A stretch of 37,189 nt of DNA from CAZIQY01 sp964541605 (GTDB lineage: Bacteria; Desulfobacterota; Syntrophia; Syntrophales; UBA2185), in the NCBI GenBank assembly GCA_964541605.1, contig CAZIQY010000026.1:1-37189 (forward strand). Reading direction: 5' to 3'. Numbering within the stretch: the first letter of the stretch is position 1; each line of letters begins with the position of its first letter. Both the position numbers and the translations under genes were made by a program. Below, in pieces: positions 7,244 through 15,883 of the stretch. Under the pieces are notes generated by a model. The model was not told the DNA's origin. It ran no database searches and saw nothing but the letters and a program-made list of their open reading frames with translations.

Positions 7244-8334
7244 AAAAAATAAAAGTCAACCTCGACAAAAAGGTATCCAACTCGTATGAGATCTGTGTCG
7301 GTTATGATATCATGGATCGTATTGGTTTGATCATTGCAAAGAATCACCCTGCCTCCCGGTACATTATTGTCACGGATTCGAATGTTTCGGCTCTTCATGG
7401 AAAAGGTCTTCTTGAAAAGCTAAAGGGAATGGGGTTGAAGACTGACATGATCGAATTTCCGGCGGGAGAGGGGTCGAAAAATATCTCAACTGCTCTGGGC
7501 ATTGTGGAAAAGATGTTAAAGATCGGTGCGGACAGAAAATCGACGCTCCTCGCTCTGGGCGGCGGTGTTGTCGGCGACATGACCGGACTGATTGCGTCCC
7601 TGTACATGAGGTCTCTCCCGTACATTCAGATTCCCACCACGCTGATGGCCCAGGTCGACAGCAGCATCGGCGGAAAAACCGCCATTGACCTTCCGGAAGG
7701 TAAAAATCTATTAGGGACCTTTCACCAGCCCAGGGGCGTATTCGTCGATCTGAAGTTTCTGGAAACGCTCCCCGAAGCAGAGTTCAATAATGGCATGATG
7801 GAGGTCGTCAAATACGGAATCATAGAAGATGCCGGGTTCTTTCGCTTTCTGGAAGAACATATGGATAGAATCCGGAAGCGGCAGAGAGATGCTCTCGAGC
7901 GGATTGTGGAAAATTCCTGCAGAATAAAGAAAGGAATTGTGGAAATTGATGAAAAAGAGGATGGGTTGAGGCGTGTCCTCAATTTTGGTCATACCATCGG
8001 TCATGCCGTCGAGGCGGCGTCCGAATACAGGATGTCCCACGGAGAGGCTGTCGCGCTGGGAATGATCGCGGCGGTCAGGATTTCAGAAAGGTTGCATGAT
8101 CTCCCCGCGGAGGATCGTGTGCGGATTGAACGTCTGATAAAATCAGCAGGATTTTCCGGCCATATTCCCCAAACGATTGCTTTTGAAAATATTCTTTCGC
8201 GGTTGAAGATGGACAAGAAGAAAGATGGCAGCACCATTCACTTTGTTCTGCTGAGGAAAATAGGCATGCCGTTCATCAACGGAGGCGTCCCGGAAATGGT
8301 TTTACATGACGTAATGGAGGAACTCAGAAGATGA
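7240..8334 (+). CDS. aroB: 3-dehydroquinate synthase
   Basis: This enzyme converts DAHP to 3-dehydroquinate using NAD+ and a divalent metal (usually Zn2+ or Co2+). The 364 residues match the family length. The nucleotide-binding GGGVVGDMTG and the QVDSSIGGKTAIDLPEGKN segment are intact. So is the metal-site stretch NFGHTIGHAVE, followed by SHGEAVALGM. The start ATG overlaps the aroF stop (ATGA) and the stop overlaps pheA in the same way, pointing to translational coupling along the operon. Confidence 0.97.
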   Translation: MKKIKVNLDKKVSNSYEICVGYDIMDRIGLIIAKNHPASRYIIVTDSNVSALHGKGLLEKLKGMGLKTDMIEFPAGEGSKNISTALGIVEKMLKIGADRKSTLLALGGGVVGDMTGLIASLYMRSLPYIQIPTTLMAQVDSSIGGKTAIDLPEGKNLLGTFHQPRGVFVDLKFLETLPEAEFNNGMMEVVKYGIIEDAGFFRFLEEHMDRIRKRQRDALERIVENSCRIKKGIVEIDEKEDGLRRVLNFGHTIGHAVEAASEYRMSHGEAVALGMIAAVRISERLHDLPAEDRVRIERLIKSAGFSGHIPQTIAFENILSRLKMDKKKDGSTIHFVLLRKIGMPFINGGVPEMVLHDVMEELRR

Positions 8335-9413
8335 CGGAAATATCACTCGAACACCTTCGGGGTAAATTGAAGAAAACGGATCGTGAAATTGTCAGGCTCC
8401 TCAATGAGAGGGCGGCATTGTCCATAAAAGTCGGAAGAATAAAGGAAAGCCGGGGGCTGGACGTGTACGATGCCGCCCAGGAAACAAAAATATTTGAATA
8501 CTTAAAAGAAATCAATGGCGGATCATTACCGAATGAGCACCTGAGGATCATCTTCAAAGAGATCCTCTCCGCTTCACGCGCCCTGCAAAAATCTGTTACC
8601 GTGGCATGTCTTGGCCCCGAAGCCTCATTCTGTCATCTTGCCGCTCAATCCCATTTCGGAAAAAGTACGCGCCATGTTCCCGAAGCATCAGTTTTCAGTG
8701 TATTTGAAGCGGTTGAGAAGGAAAATGTCCAATGGGGTGTTGTGCCGGTGGAAAACTCCCTTGAAGGATCCGTCAACCTGACCCTGGATCGATTGATTGT
8801 GACCCCTTTGAAAATCTGTGCGGAGATCTATCTCCGTATCAGCCATTGCCTTCTTTCCTCAGGCGAACGGATGGATGACATCACGCGTGTCTATTCCCAT
8901 CCCCAGGCTCTTGCACAATGCCAGGGATGGTTGCGTCGTCATCTTTCCAGGAGCCGTCTGATTGAGGTGGAAAGCACCGCCGCTGCGGCACTGGTGGTCC
9001 AGAAAGAAACGGGCAGTGCCGCCATCGGGAGCCGTCTTGCGGCCACGACCTATCACCTGAATATTCTCTCGGAAGGCATCGAAGATCATCCGTCAAACAC
9101 AACACGGTTTCTGGTGATTGGAAAGGCTCACAGCGGACCGACAGGCAGGGACAAGATGTCGATCCTGTTCGGGACGCCCCATAACCCGGGAGCCCTGTAT
9201 CATGCCCTGAAACCGTTTGCCGAACGGCAGATCAATCTGATGAAGATTGAATCCTATCCCGTGAAGGAAAGATTGTGGGAATATCTCTTCTTTGTGGATT
9301 TTAAAGGTCACATGGAGGAAGAAAAAATCAAAGGATGCATGGAGGATTTAAGAGAGGCAACCACCTTTCTCAAGATCCTGGGTTCATATCCTGAAGCAGA
9401 GGTGTCGTCGTGA
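8331..9413 (+). CDS. pheA: Chorismate mutase / prephenate dehydratase (P-protein)
   Basis: This bifunctional enzyme turns chorismate into prephenate and then phenylpyruvate for Phe synthesis. Residues 1-~85 are an AroQ-type chorismate mutase (LRGKLKKTDREIVRLLNERA). Residues ~90-270 are prephenate dehydratase with GPEASFCHLAA, VPVENSLEGSV and the catalytic-site NTTRFLVIG. Residues ~280-355 are a Phe-binding ACT domain. The ACT motif usually written GAL(V) is present as NPGALYHAL. The usual ESRP motif is ESYP here (307-310), a change at a feedback-site position. Overlaps of 4 bases on both sides tie it to aroB and aroDE. Placing pheA inside the shikimate gene order rather than at the end is unusual but in keeping with a single aromatic unit. 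Confidence 0.96.
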   Translation: MTEISLEHLRGKLKKTDREIVRLLNERAALSIKVGRIKESRGLDVYDAAQETKIFEYLKEINGGSLPNEHLRIIFKEILSASRALQKSVTVACLGPEASFCHLAAQSHFGKSTRHVPEASVFSVFEAVEKENVQWGVVPVENSLEGSVNLTLDRLIVTPLKICAEIYLRISHCLLSSGERMDDITRVYSHPQALAQCQGWLRRHLSRSRLIEVESTAAAALVVQKETGSAAIGSRLAATTYHLNILSEGIEDHPSNTTRFLVIGKAHSGPTGRDKMSILFGTPHNPGALYHALKPFAERQINLMKIESYPVKERLWEYLFFVDFKGHMEEEKIKGCMEDLREATTFLKILGSYPEAEVSS

Positions 9414-10948
9414 TCTGCATACCCATAACGGCGGGCACACAGGCCGAGGCTTTGCGGGACATGGAAACCGGTATTCATCATGCAGACGTCATCGAGCTGA
9501 GGATGGATCTTGTCCGGGACAGTGATCTGAGGACATTGATGGATGCGGGGCGAAGATGTCCCGTACCGGTCAAAATTCTTGTGACGAACAGACAAGGGCG
9601 GAACAGAGGGATCTCCATTGAAAGGAAAAGGATCGCCGTACTGAAGGAGGCGGTTGCCCTTGGCGCGGATTTTGTAGATGTTGAGCTGAGTGTGACGGAA
9701 GCGCTCCGAAAGGAGATTCTGTCGATAATCAGGGATCACGACAACCGGTCCACGCTGATCGTTTCTCATCACGATTTCAAAAAGACCCCGTCCGAAAAGG
9801 CGTTGAAAACAATATTTCATGGGTGTGTCCGGGCCGGCGCCGATATTGTGAAGATCGTTACCCTGGCGTCACGTCCGGAGGATAATCTGAAAATCCTGAA
9901 TCTTATTGGTTATGCCCGGAAGAAGAATCAGGATATCATTGCTTTCTGTATGGGTGAAAATGGAAGGATGAGCAGAATCGTGGCGCCTTTGCTGGGATCA
10001 CTCCTCAGCTTTGCGGTTCTTGAACGCGGCGCAGAGTCGGCGCCGGGTCAGCTTACCGTGGAAGAGATGAAACGCGCGATGGAAATTATAAAAAATGCCT
10101 CCTTTGCCGAAAAATCGCGCCCTGCGGTTGGAAATAGGGTATTTGCTCTTTACGGCAACCCCGTGAAGCAAAGTCTTTCGCCTCTGATGCACAATGCGAC
10201 GCTCGCAAGGATGAATATTGCCGGAACGTATGTTCCGTTTTGCGTGAAAGACCTGGAGTCCGCCGTACACGGTGTGAGAGGAATGGACATCCGGGGTGTC
10301 AGCGTCACCATCCCGTTCAAGGTCTCAATCATGGCATATCTGGACGAGGTTGACGATGATGCGGTGAAAATCGGAGCCGTCAATACCCTTGTGAACGATA
10401 ACGGCAGATTGAGAGGGTGCAACACGGACTGGTTGGGACTTGTTTTGTCCCTTGAGAACGTTTTCGATATCAAGGGAAAGGTTTTTGCCATTCTGGGAGC
10501 GGGCGGTACAGCGAGAGCGGCCATATACGGCATCCTGAAGAAAGGCGGCCTTCCTGTCATCCTCAGCCGCAACACAGAACGGGGTGAGTGTCTGGCGCAT
10601 GAATGGGGGTGCTCATTCTATCCCCTGAATGAGGCCGGTAATGTCTCTGCGGATTGCCTCATCAACACGACATCTGTGGGCATGATGCCGGATACGGAAA
10701 AGTCGCCGGTTGATAGCGCTGTTCTGAAGCGATTCCCGTTGGTTGTGGACGTCATCTATAATCCCCTGCGGACGAAACTGCTGAGAGATGCAGAAACGGC
10801 GGGATGTATCACTGTGCCCGGTCTCGACATGTTTGTTCACCAGGGAGCGGAACAGATCAAGCTCTGGACAGGCCAGGAACCGCCGCGGGCGTTTATGAGA
10901 CAGATTGTGGCGGAAAAATTGAGGTCGCGTGGCTATGATGGAAATTAA
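9410..10948 (+). CDS. aroDE: Fused 3-dehydroquinate dehydratase (type I) - shikimate dehydrogenase
   Basis: The 512-residue fusion carries steps three and four of the shikimate pathway. Residues 1-~235 are type I dehydroquinase; the catalytic His is in SHHDF (His121) and the Schiff-base Lys is Lys148 in VKIVT. Residues ~237-512 are NADPH-dependent shikimate dehydrogenase. These carry the substrate motif SLSPLMHN, the catalytic Lys in VTIPFK, the catalytic Asp in NTDW, the nucleotide loop GAGGTARA and the C-terminal PGLDMFVHQGAEQ. The GTG start at 9410 overlaps the pheA stop by 4 bases. Fusions of this type occur in plants and some bacteria and allow direct passage of dehydroshikimate; channelling here is inference. 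Confidence 0.96.
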   Translation: MICIPITAGTQAEALRDMETGIHHADVIELRMDLVRDSDLRTLMDAGRRCPVPVKILVTNRQGRNRGISIERKRIAVLKEAVALGADFVDVELSVTEALRKEILSIIRDHDNRSTLIVSHHDFKKTPSEKALKTIFHGCVRAGADIVKIVTLASRPEDNLKILNLIGYARKKNQDIIAFCMGENGRMSRIVAPLLGSLLSFAVLERGAESAPGQLTVEEMKRAMEIIKNASFAEKSRPAVGNRVFALYGNPVKQSLSPLMHNATLARMNIAGTYVPFCVKDLESAVHGVRGMDIRGVSVTIPFKVSIMAYLDEVDDDAVKIGAVNTLVNDNGRLRGCNTDWLGLVLSLENVFDIKGKVFAILGAGGTARAAIYGILKKGGLPVILSRNTERGECLAHEWGCSFYPLNEAGNVSADCLINTTSVGMMPDTEKSPVDSAVLKRFPLVVDVIYNPLRTKLLRDAETAGCITVPGLDMFVHQGAEQIKLWTGQEPPRAFMRQIVAEKLRSRGYDGN

Positions 10949-12194
10949 ACCGGCTGGTTGCCCGGACAGACCGGTTAAAGTGCCCGGTTCTAAGAGTCTG
11001 ACCCAGAGGGCTCTGGTGATCGCGACTCTCGCAAAGGGCAGATCAACGCTCCGTAATGGACTTGTATCGGAGGACACACGGCATCTCGTGGAAGGTTTGC
11101 GCGCGCTTGGTGCGGGTATTTCCATCTCCGGCGACGAGATGGTCATAACGGGAACGGAGGGGCATATTCAAAACCCCGGCAGGACCATTTCGCTGGGAAA
11201 TAACGGGACGGCGCTTCGCTTCCTGACAACACTGGTTTCCCTTGGAAAGGGAACTTTCGTCCTTGACGGCGATCTCCGTTTGCGGGAAAGGCCGGTAGGG
11301 GCGCTTCTTGAGGCCCTGAACAAGCTGGGAGTGACTGCCGTAAGCAGAGACGGCAAGGGATATCCACCCGTGACGATCGAGACAGGAGGCGTCTCCGGGG
11401 GGAAGGTCACGTTGACGGATGTGGAAAGTTCTCAGTTCGTCTCTTCGCTTCTGATCGGTGCGCCTTATGCCGGTGGAGACGTGGAGATTCAATTGAAAGG
11501 CCGGATGGTTTCCGAACCCTACATCGATATGACACTGAAAGTGATGGAGCATTTCGGAGTGAAGACCGTCCGTGAAGGGGAAAATTATTTCAAAGTGAAA
11601 TGCGGCCGACAGTATACCGGAAGAGAATATCTCATTGAGGGAGACGCCTCCAGCGCTTCCTATTTTTTCCTTGCCGCCGCTCTCTGTCAACGCCGAATCA
11701 GAGTAGATAACATGAATCCGGACAGCCTGCAGGGAGATATCGGGTTTCTTGATATTATGGAAGCATCGGGTTGTTCCGTGATACGGGGTGATTCATGGAT
11801 TGAAGTTGTCGGAAGACCGCTGCGCGGGGGAGAGCTGTCTCTCAATATGGGAAAGATGCCCGATATGGTGCCGACGCTGGCCGTACTTTCCGCATTCAGA
11901 CCCGGGCGTACGGTCATCACCCATGTCTCTCACCTCAGATTCAAGGAAAGCGACCGGATTTTATCCCTGGTTAATGAATTGAACCGGATCGGCGTGCGTG
12001 CCGAAGAAACGGAAGACGGGCTGATCATCGAAGGAGGAAAGCCGCGCGGCGCCGAGATCGAGACATACAATGATCACCGGATCGCCATGAGTTTTGCCGT
12101 GGCGGGACTTGCAATACCGGGAATGAGGATCCGCGACAAACAATGCGTTGACAAGTCCTTTCCCGGATTCTGGGATGAAATGGAAAAACTATGA
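10935..12194 (+). CDS. aroA: 3-phosphoshikimate 1-carboxyvinyltransferase (EPSP synthase)
   Basis: This enzyme adds enolpyruvyl to shikimate 3-phosphate. I take the ATG at 10935 as start because GAGGT at 10921-10925 is 9 bases upstream; the frame also allows a GTG at 10929 and an ATG at 10938. The product has ~419 residues with the expected two-domain layout. Motifs seen are the N-terminal PGSKSLTQRALV (shikimate phosphate and PEP contacts), LGNNGTALRFL (the PEP/glyphosate loop; the invariant GNxGT frame is kept), LRERPVGALLEAL, ESSQFVSSLL, EGDASSASYF, the catalytic Asp in GKMPDMVPTLAV, and RFKESDRI. The start lies inside the aroDE end and the stop overlaps aroK. Confidence 0.96.
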   Translation: MMEIKPAGCPDRPVKVPGSKSLTQRALVIATLAKGRSTLRNGLVSEDTRHLVEGLRALGAGISISGDEMVITGTEGHIQNPGRTISLGNNGTALRFLTTLVSLGKGTFVLDGDLRLRERPVGALLEALNKLGVTAVSRDGKGYPPVTIETGGVSGGKVTLTDVESSQFVSSLLIGAPYAGGDVEIQLKGRMVSEPYIDMTLKVMEHFGVKTVREGENYFKVKCGRQYTGREYLIEGDASSASYFFLAAALCQRRIRVDNMNPDSLQGDIGFLDIMEASGCSVIRGDSWIEVVGRPLRGGELSLNMGKMPDMVPTLAVLSAFRPGRTVITHVSHLRFKESDRILSLVNELNRIGVRAEETEDGLIIEGGKPRGAEIETYNDHRIAMSFAVAGLAIPGMRIRDKQCVDKSFPGFWDEMEKL

Positions 12195-12718
12195 AGATCG
12201 TCCTGATCGGATATCGCGGCACAGGGAAATCTTCAGTCGGAAAAAGGCTTGCCCGGAAATTGAAGGCGCCTTTTTACGACACGGATGATCTTATTGAAGC
12301 CTCTGCCGGCAGGTCTATCGGGGATATCGTGTCGGAAGAGGGCTGGGCCTGTTTCCGCCGGTTGGAGAAAGAGATTATTCAAGAAGTAGCCTCCCGGAAA
12401 AAGGGAGTTGTTGCTTCAGGCGGGGGCGCCGTCATGGATGAGGAAAATGCCGGGGTTCTAAAGAGAAACGGCACATTGATATGGCTCGATGCGAACGTAG
12501 AGACCATTATTCAAAGAATTTATACCGATTCACAGAATAACAAAAAGAGACCTCCCTTATCAGGTAACGACCTTTACAAGGAAACGGTAGATCTTCTTGG
12601 GAAGCGGTTGCCGGTTTACGGAGGCCTTGCAGATTTTTCAGTAAATACAGATGGGAAGGGCGTTGAGGAGATTGTTGATGAAATTTATCAATTTCTTAAA
12701 ACAAAAGAAAAAATTTAA
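12191..12718 (+). CDS. aroK: Shikimate kinase
   Basis: This enzyme phosphorylates shikimate at O3 with ATP. The 175-residue protein is an NMP-kinase-type P-loop enzyme with Walker A GYRGTGKSS (residues 7-15), the shikimate-binding DTDD, the FRRLEKEII segment, the Walker-B-like GGGAVMDEEN and the lid-region RPPL. The ATG overlaps the aroA stop by 4 bases. It acts one step before AroA although its gene follows aroA. An 85-base gap then separates it from aroC, the only real gap in the operon. Confidence 0.96.
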   Translation: MKIVLIGYRGTGKSSVGKRLARKLKAPFYDTDDLIEASAGRSIGDIVSEEGWACFRRLEKEIIQEVASRKKGVVASGGGAVMDEENAGVLKRNGTLIWLDANVETIIQRIYTDSQNNKKRPPLSGNDLYKETVDLLGKRLPVYGGLADFSVNTDGKGVEEIVDEIYQFLKTKEKI

Positions 12719-12776
12719 AAAATGGGTTCCGCTCTGCCCCCTTGTATATAGAAGGTTTCATGAATGAATTGCAAAA

Positions 12777-12790
12777 TGACAACATTGTCA
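12777..12790. repeat. Dyad symmetry just upstream of aroC
   Basis: TGACAA and TTGTCA arms of 6 bases flank a 2-base centre in the aroK-aroC gap, ending a few bases before the aroC ribosome binding site. It could be a protein-binding site or chance; no promoter boxes are obvious beside it. Confidence 0.3.
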
Positions 12791-12803
12791 GGAAAGGAGT
12801 GAC

Positions 12804-13880
12804 ATGTCCGGGAATTCCATAGGCGTCCTTTTTAGAGTAACCACCTGGGGTGAGTCTCATGGACCGGCCACAGGCGCGGTCGTGGAGGGATGTCCACCGG
12901 GTATCGATCTTGTGGAGGAGGACATTCAGGAAGCGCTGGATCGAAGAAAGCCGGGACAGGTGGTATCGAGTTCGCCGAGGCGCGAAGACGATATCGTTGA
13001 AATCCTCTCAGGAACGTTTCAGGGAAAAACAACGGGCACCCCCATTTCCCTGATTATCCGGAATACAGATGCGCAAGGCAGAGACTATGAAGACGTCCGG
13101 GAAATTTTCAGACCGGGCCATGGCGATTATACGTATTTCAGGAAATACGGGATCAGGGATCACCGGGGGGGCGGACGTGCCTCGGGCAGGGAAACGGCGG
13201 CCCGCGTGGCCGCAGGGGCTGTTGCATGCAAGATCATCTCACAAGCAGGAATGGAAGTGCTCGCCTATACGAAAGTTCTTGGTGGGATTGTTGCCGACCT
13301 GAACCGTGTGTCATCGGGGAGCATATCCCGTGGGGATATAACAAAGAGCAGTCTGCTATGTCCGGATACCGATGCGGCAAAAGCGATGGAGAAAAAATTG
13401 AATGAGACGAGAGAGCGTGGTGATTCTCTGGGCGGGATTGTCGAGATCCTTGTCCGGGGATGCCCTGCCGGCCTCGGGGAGCCTGTGTTCGATAAGATGG
13501 ATGCCGATCTGGCCAAGTCCCTCATGGGTATCGGAACGGTCAAGGGGGTGGAAATCGGCGCCGGTTTCTCGGTTGCACACATGACGGGTTCTCAGGCGAA
13601 TGATCCCATCACGCCGGATGGTTTTCTTTCCAATTATGCCGGGGGGATGCTTGCCGGAATTACAAATGGAGAAGAGATTGTCATACGGGTTGCCTGCAAG
13701 CCGATTTCTTCAATTTCAATACCCCAACAGACCATTAATGTACGGGGTGAGCAGGTACAAACGTCCGTCCGGGGGCGGCATGACGTGTCGGTAATTCCCC
13801 GGATCATTCCGGTCTGCGAGGCCATGGTCAGCATGGTTCTGGCGGATCATTTGCTGAGACAGAAAGCGATTGCGGGATGA
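12804..13880 (+). CDS. aroC: Chorismate synthase
   Basis: This enzyme makes chorismate from EPSP with reduced FMN as cofactor. The 358-residue protein carries the N-terminal TWGESHG (residues 14-20), RRKPGQ, the RPGHGDYTYFRKYGIRDHRGGGRASGRET region and the GSQANDPITPDG segment of the family. It has a strong ribosome binding site (AAAGGAG) ahead of the ATG. Its last bases overlap the tyrA start (ATGA). It is the branch-point enzyme feeding PheA and TyrA encoded in the same operon, and also Trp, folate and quinone synthesis elsewhere. Confidence 0.97.
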   Translation: MSGNSIGVLFRVTTWGESHGPATGAVVEGCPPGIDLVEEDIQEALDRRKPGQVVSSSPRREDDIVEILSGTFQGKTTGTPISLIIRNTDAQGRDYEDVREIFRPGHGDYTYFRKYGIRDHRGGGRASGRETAARVAAGAVACKIISQAGMEVLAYTKVLGGIVADLNRVSSGSISRGDITKSSLLCPDTDAAKAMEKKLNETRERGDSLGGIVEILVRGCPAGLGEPVFDKMDADLAKSLMGIGTVKGVEIGAGFSVAHMTGSQANDPITPDGFLSNYAGGMLAGITNGEEIVIRVACKPISSISIPQQTINVRGEQVQTSVRGRHDVSVIPRIIPVCEAMVSMVLADHLLRQKAIAG

Positions 13881-14668
13881 ATAACACAGAAATAGGCATC
13901 ATTGGCGGAACTCGGGGCATGGGAAGATGGTTTGCCCGGTTCTTTGAAAAAGAGGGGTATGCCGTCCATGTTTCCGGCAGTCAGACGGGGCTGAGTGCCA
14001 AAGAAATGGCTGAAAGCTGTCAGATTGTCATTGTCAGTGTTCCCATTAGCGTTACCGCGGCTGTGATTGATGCCCTTGGCCCCCATATGCAAAAAGATGC
14101 CCTCCTCATGGACCTTACGTCGCTGAAACAGGAACCGGTTAGATCGATGCTGGCATCGTCCGTTTCAGAGATTATCGGCTGCCATCCCCTTTTCGGCCCC
14201 CGGATTGATTCCATAGAGGGACAGAACATTGTTCTTTGCCCGGCAAGAGGCGAACGATGGATCTCCTGGCTCCGGAATGTCTTTATTAAGCATGGCGCTT
14301 GCGTGGTGGAAACGACCCCTGAAATCCATGACCGGATGATGGCGATTGTTCAGGGGCTCAATCATTTCAACACGGTGGCCATGGGTATGGCTCTGGCTCA
14401 ATCGGGCGCTGCGCTTTCGGAACTGAAGCCGTTTTCAACCCCGGCGTTCAATGCAAAACTGAAAATCGTTGAGAAAGTCTTCCGGCAAAACCCCAAGCTG
14501 TACGCTGAAATCCTCACTATGAATACCGAAATATCCCCATTCGTCGAAATATATACAAATATCGTTACCGAAATTGCAGGGTTTATCCATCAGAATAACA
14601 CTGACGGGATGACGGATCTGATGCAACAATGCAGAGAAAAGCTTGATTTCGATAAAACAAAGATTTAG
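13877..14668 (+). CDS. tyrA: Prephenate dehydrogenase
   Basis: This enzyme oxidatively decarboxylates prephenate towards tyrosine using NAD(P)+. The 263-residue protein starts with the dinucleotide-binding GIIGGTRGMG (residues 7-16). The family's GCHPLFGP motif is present near residue 95, followed by the helical dimerisation domain with GLNHFNTVAMG. No chorismate mutase and no ACT domain is fused to it, so feedback by Tyr would have to act elsewhere, for example on the DAHP synthase regulatory domain. It is the last gene of the aromatic operon. Whether the substrate is prephenate or arogenate cannot be told from sequence alone. No strong terminator follows; only a weak 6-bp hairpin is seen at 14706-14721. 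Confidence 0.93.
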   Translation: MNNTEIGIIGGTRGMGRWFARFFEKEGYAVHVSGSQTGLSAKEMAESCQIVIVSVPISVTAAVIDALGPHMQKDALLMDLTSLKQEPVRSMLASSVSEIIGCHPLFGPRIDSIEGQNIVLCPARGERWISWLRNVFIKHGACVVETTPEIHDRMMAIVQGLNHFNTVAMGMALAQSGAALSELKPFSTPAFNAKLKIVEKVFRQNPKLYAEILTMNTEISPFVEIYTNIVTEIAGFIHQNNTDGMTDLMQQCREKLDFDKTKI

Positions 14669-14731
14669 CATCAGTGCGCTGCAGAGGAAACACAGGCGCC
14701 GGTAGAATCGAACACGATTCCAACAATGATC

Positions 14732-15703
14732 TTAATCAGCCTGGTTAATGGCGGACAACTGCCAGGGATTGTTTCCCACGGGACGGGTAAATGTCCAGTA
14801 TTCCTCAAACTTTACCGGTTCTGTCTTGCTGCCGGACAGAAGCTCGCCCGATTCCGAGACGGTATAGTCCAGAAGGTTTGCCAGGAATCTGACGGTAATA
14901 AAATCTATTCCCCCCTCCTGCCAGACTTCCGCGATCTCTACAGAACGGACGGCGATGTTGTCAAGCTTGTTTATTTTCTTTTCCGCCTTCAGCTTTTCCG
15001 TGTCACCCCGCATGATGCCGAACATTTCATCCGTCAGAATTCCCCGGACACTGCTCATATCCCTGTTAATCCACGCCCCCTGAATCCTGAAAAAGGAATC
15101 CATGCACAGATCGGTAAACCGGTTTTCGTTAAAAGCAGGGTCCAGCTGACGGATATGGTCGATTCCGGCAGGGACATCATTTCCTGCATAACTCTGGTCC
15201 TGAGAGGTGGGTGTATAGGATGTCTGACGCTCCGCAGAAGATGCGGAACCTGTCCTGTAATACGCTCCGGCTGGGGATTCCTCCTGCTTGCGTCTCACAA
15301 AGTAGCGGTAGATGAAATATAGAACCCCGCCGATGAGAAGAATTTCAATAAAGCCGATGCCGCTCCCGCCAAAACCGCCCATGCCGCCTGCATGGCCAAA
15401 ACCACTGAAAAGCATGCCGCCCAGGATGCCACCCATTGCTCCAAAAGCAAGGCTTCTCCACATACTGGGTTGAGACGTCTGAGGACTCATGGGTCTTGAA
15501 GGTGACACTGGGGCGACGGATTGCCGCGATGGCGATGCCGGTGCAGAAGACCGGCTCGGCGCGCTGTAGGACCGTGAGCCGCGGCTTCCAAAAGACCGCC
15601 CCCCGCCGACCCTTGCAAGTGCATCAATTTCCAGTATCCATATGAAAAAAAACAGGCAAGTGAAAACGACGAATGCTGTTTTCTGCCATTGTGCTCCATT
15701 CAT
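14732..15703 (-). CDS. Tim44-like domain membrane protein
   Basis: This predicted inner-membrane protein has 323 residues. I use the start at 15703 (MNGAQW) because GGGAGGA lies 7-9 bases upstream; the open frame extends 36 codons further but without support. Order: an N-terminal signal or anchor helix (~8-25), a low-complexity Ser/Pro/Arg stretch (~30-75), a glycine-rich hydrophobic stretch (~80-115), a membrane helix (~118-135) followed by basic YFVRRKQ, a linker, and a C-terminal Tim44-like domain (~180-320) with FLANLLDYTVSESGELLSG. Bacterial proteins of this layout are widespread; their role in the envelope is not settled. It is divergent from the sirtuin operon and convergent with tyrA. 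Confidence 0.8.
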   Translation of the reverse strand: MNGAQWQKTAFVVFTCLFFFIWILEIDALARVGGGRSFGSRGSRSYSAPSRSSAPASPSRQSVAPVSPSRPMSPQTSQPSMWRSLAFGAMGGILGGMLFSGFGHAGGMGGFGGSGIGFIEILLIGGVLYFIYRYFVRRKQEESPAGAYYRTGSASSAERQTSYTPTSQDQSYAGNDVPAGIDHIRQLDPAFNENRFTDLCMDSFFRIQGAWINRDMSSVRGILTDEMFGIMRGDTEKLKAEKKINKLDNIAVRSVEIAEVWQEGGIDFITVRFLANLLDYTVSESGELLSGSKTEPVKFEEYWTFTRPVGNNPWQLSAINQAD

Positions 15704-15883
15704 GAAATGTCCTCCCTTTAAAAAAGATCTGTGTGTTGTATTTGTCATTATTTTCGTGTTTCTCTGATACCATAGATTCAGGACATTTTCATCGTGTATT
15801 TCCCATTTCACTTTGTTTTTTTCGAACAGATGGTGTATTAAAATCGGTCAGAGAATGATAAAATTTTTACTGAGGGAAAAGCG

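Noticed and set aside
14706..14721. Terminator after tyrA
   Set aside because: The 6-bp hairpin has no T-run and is too weak to call.
14726..15322. 198-codon plus-strand frame opposite the Tim44-like gene
   Set aside because: It is the antisense of a gene with a good start, signal helix and family match; the plus-strand translation resembles nothing.
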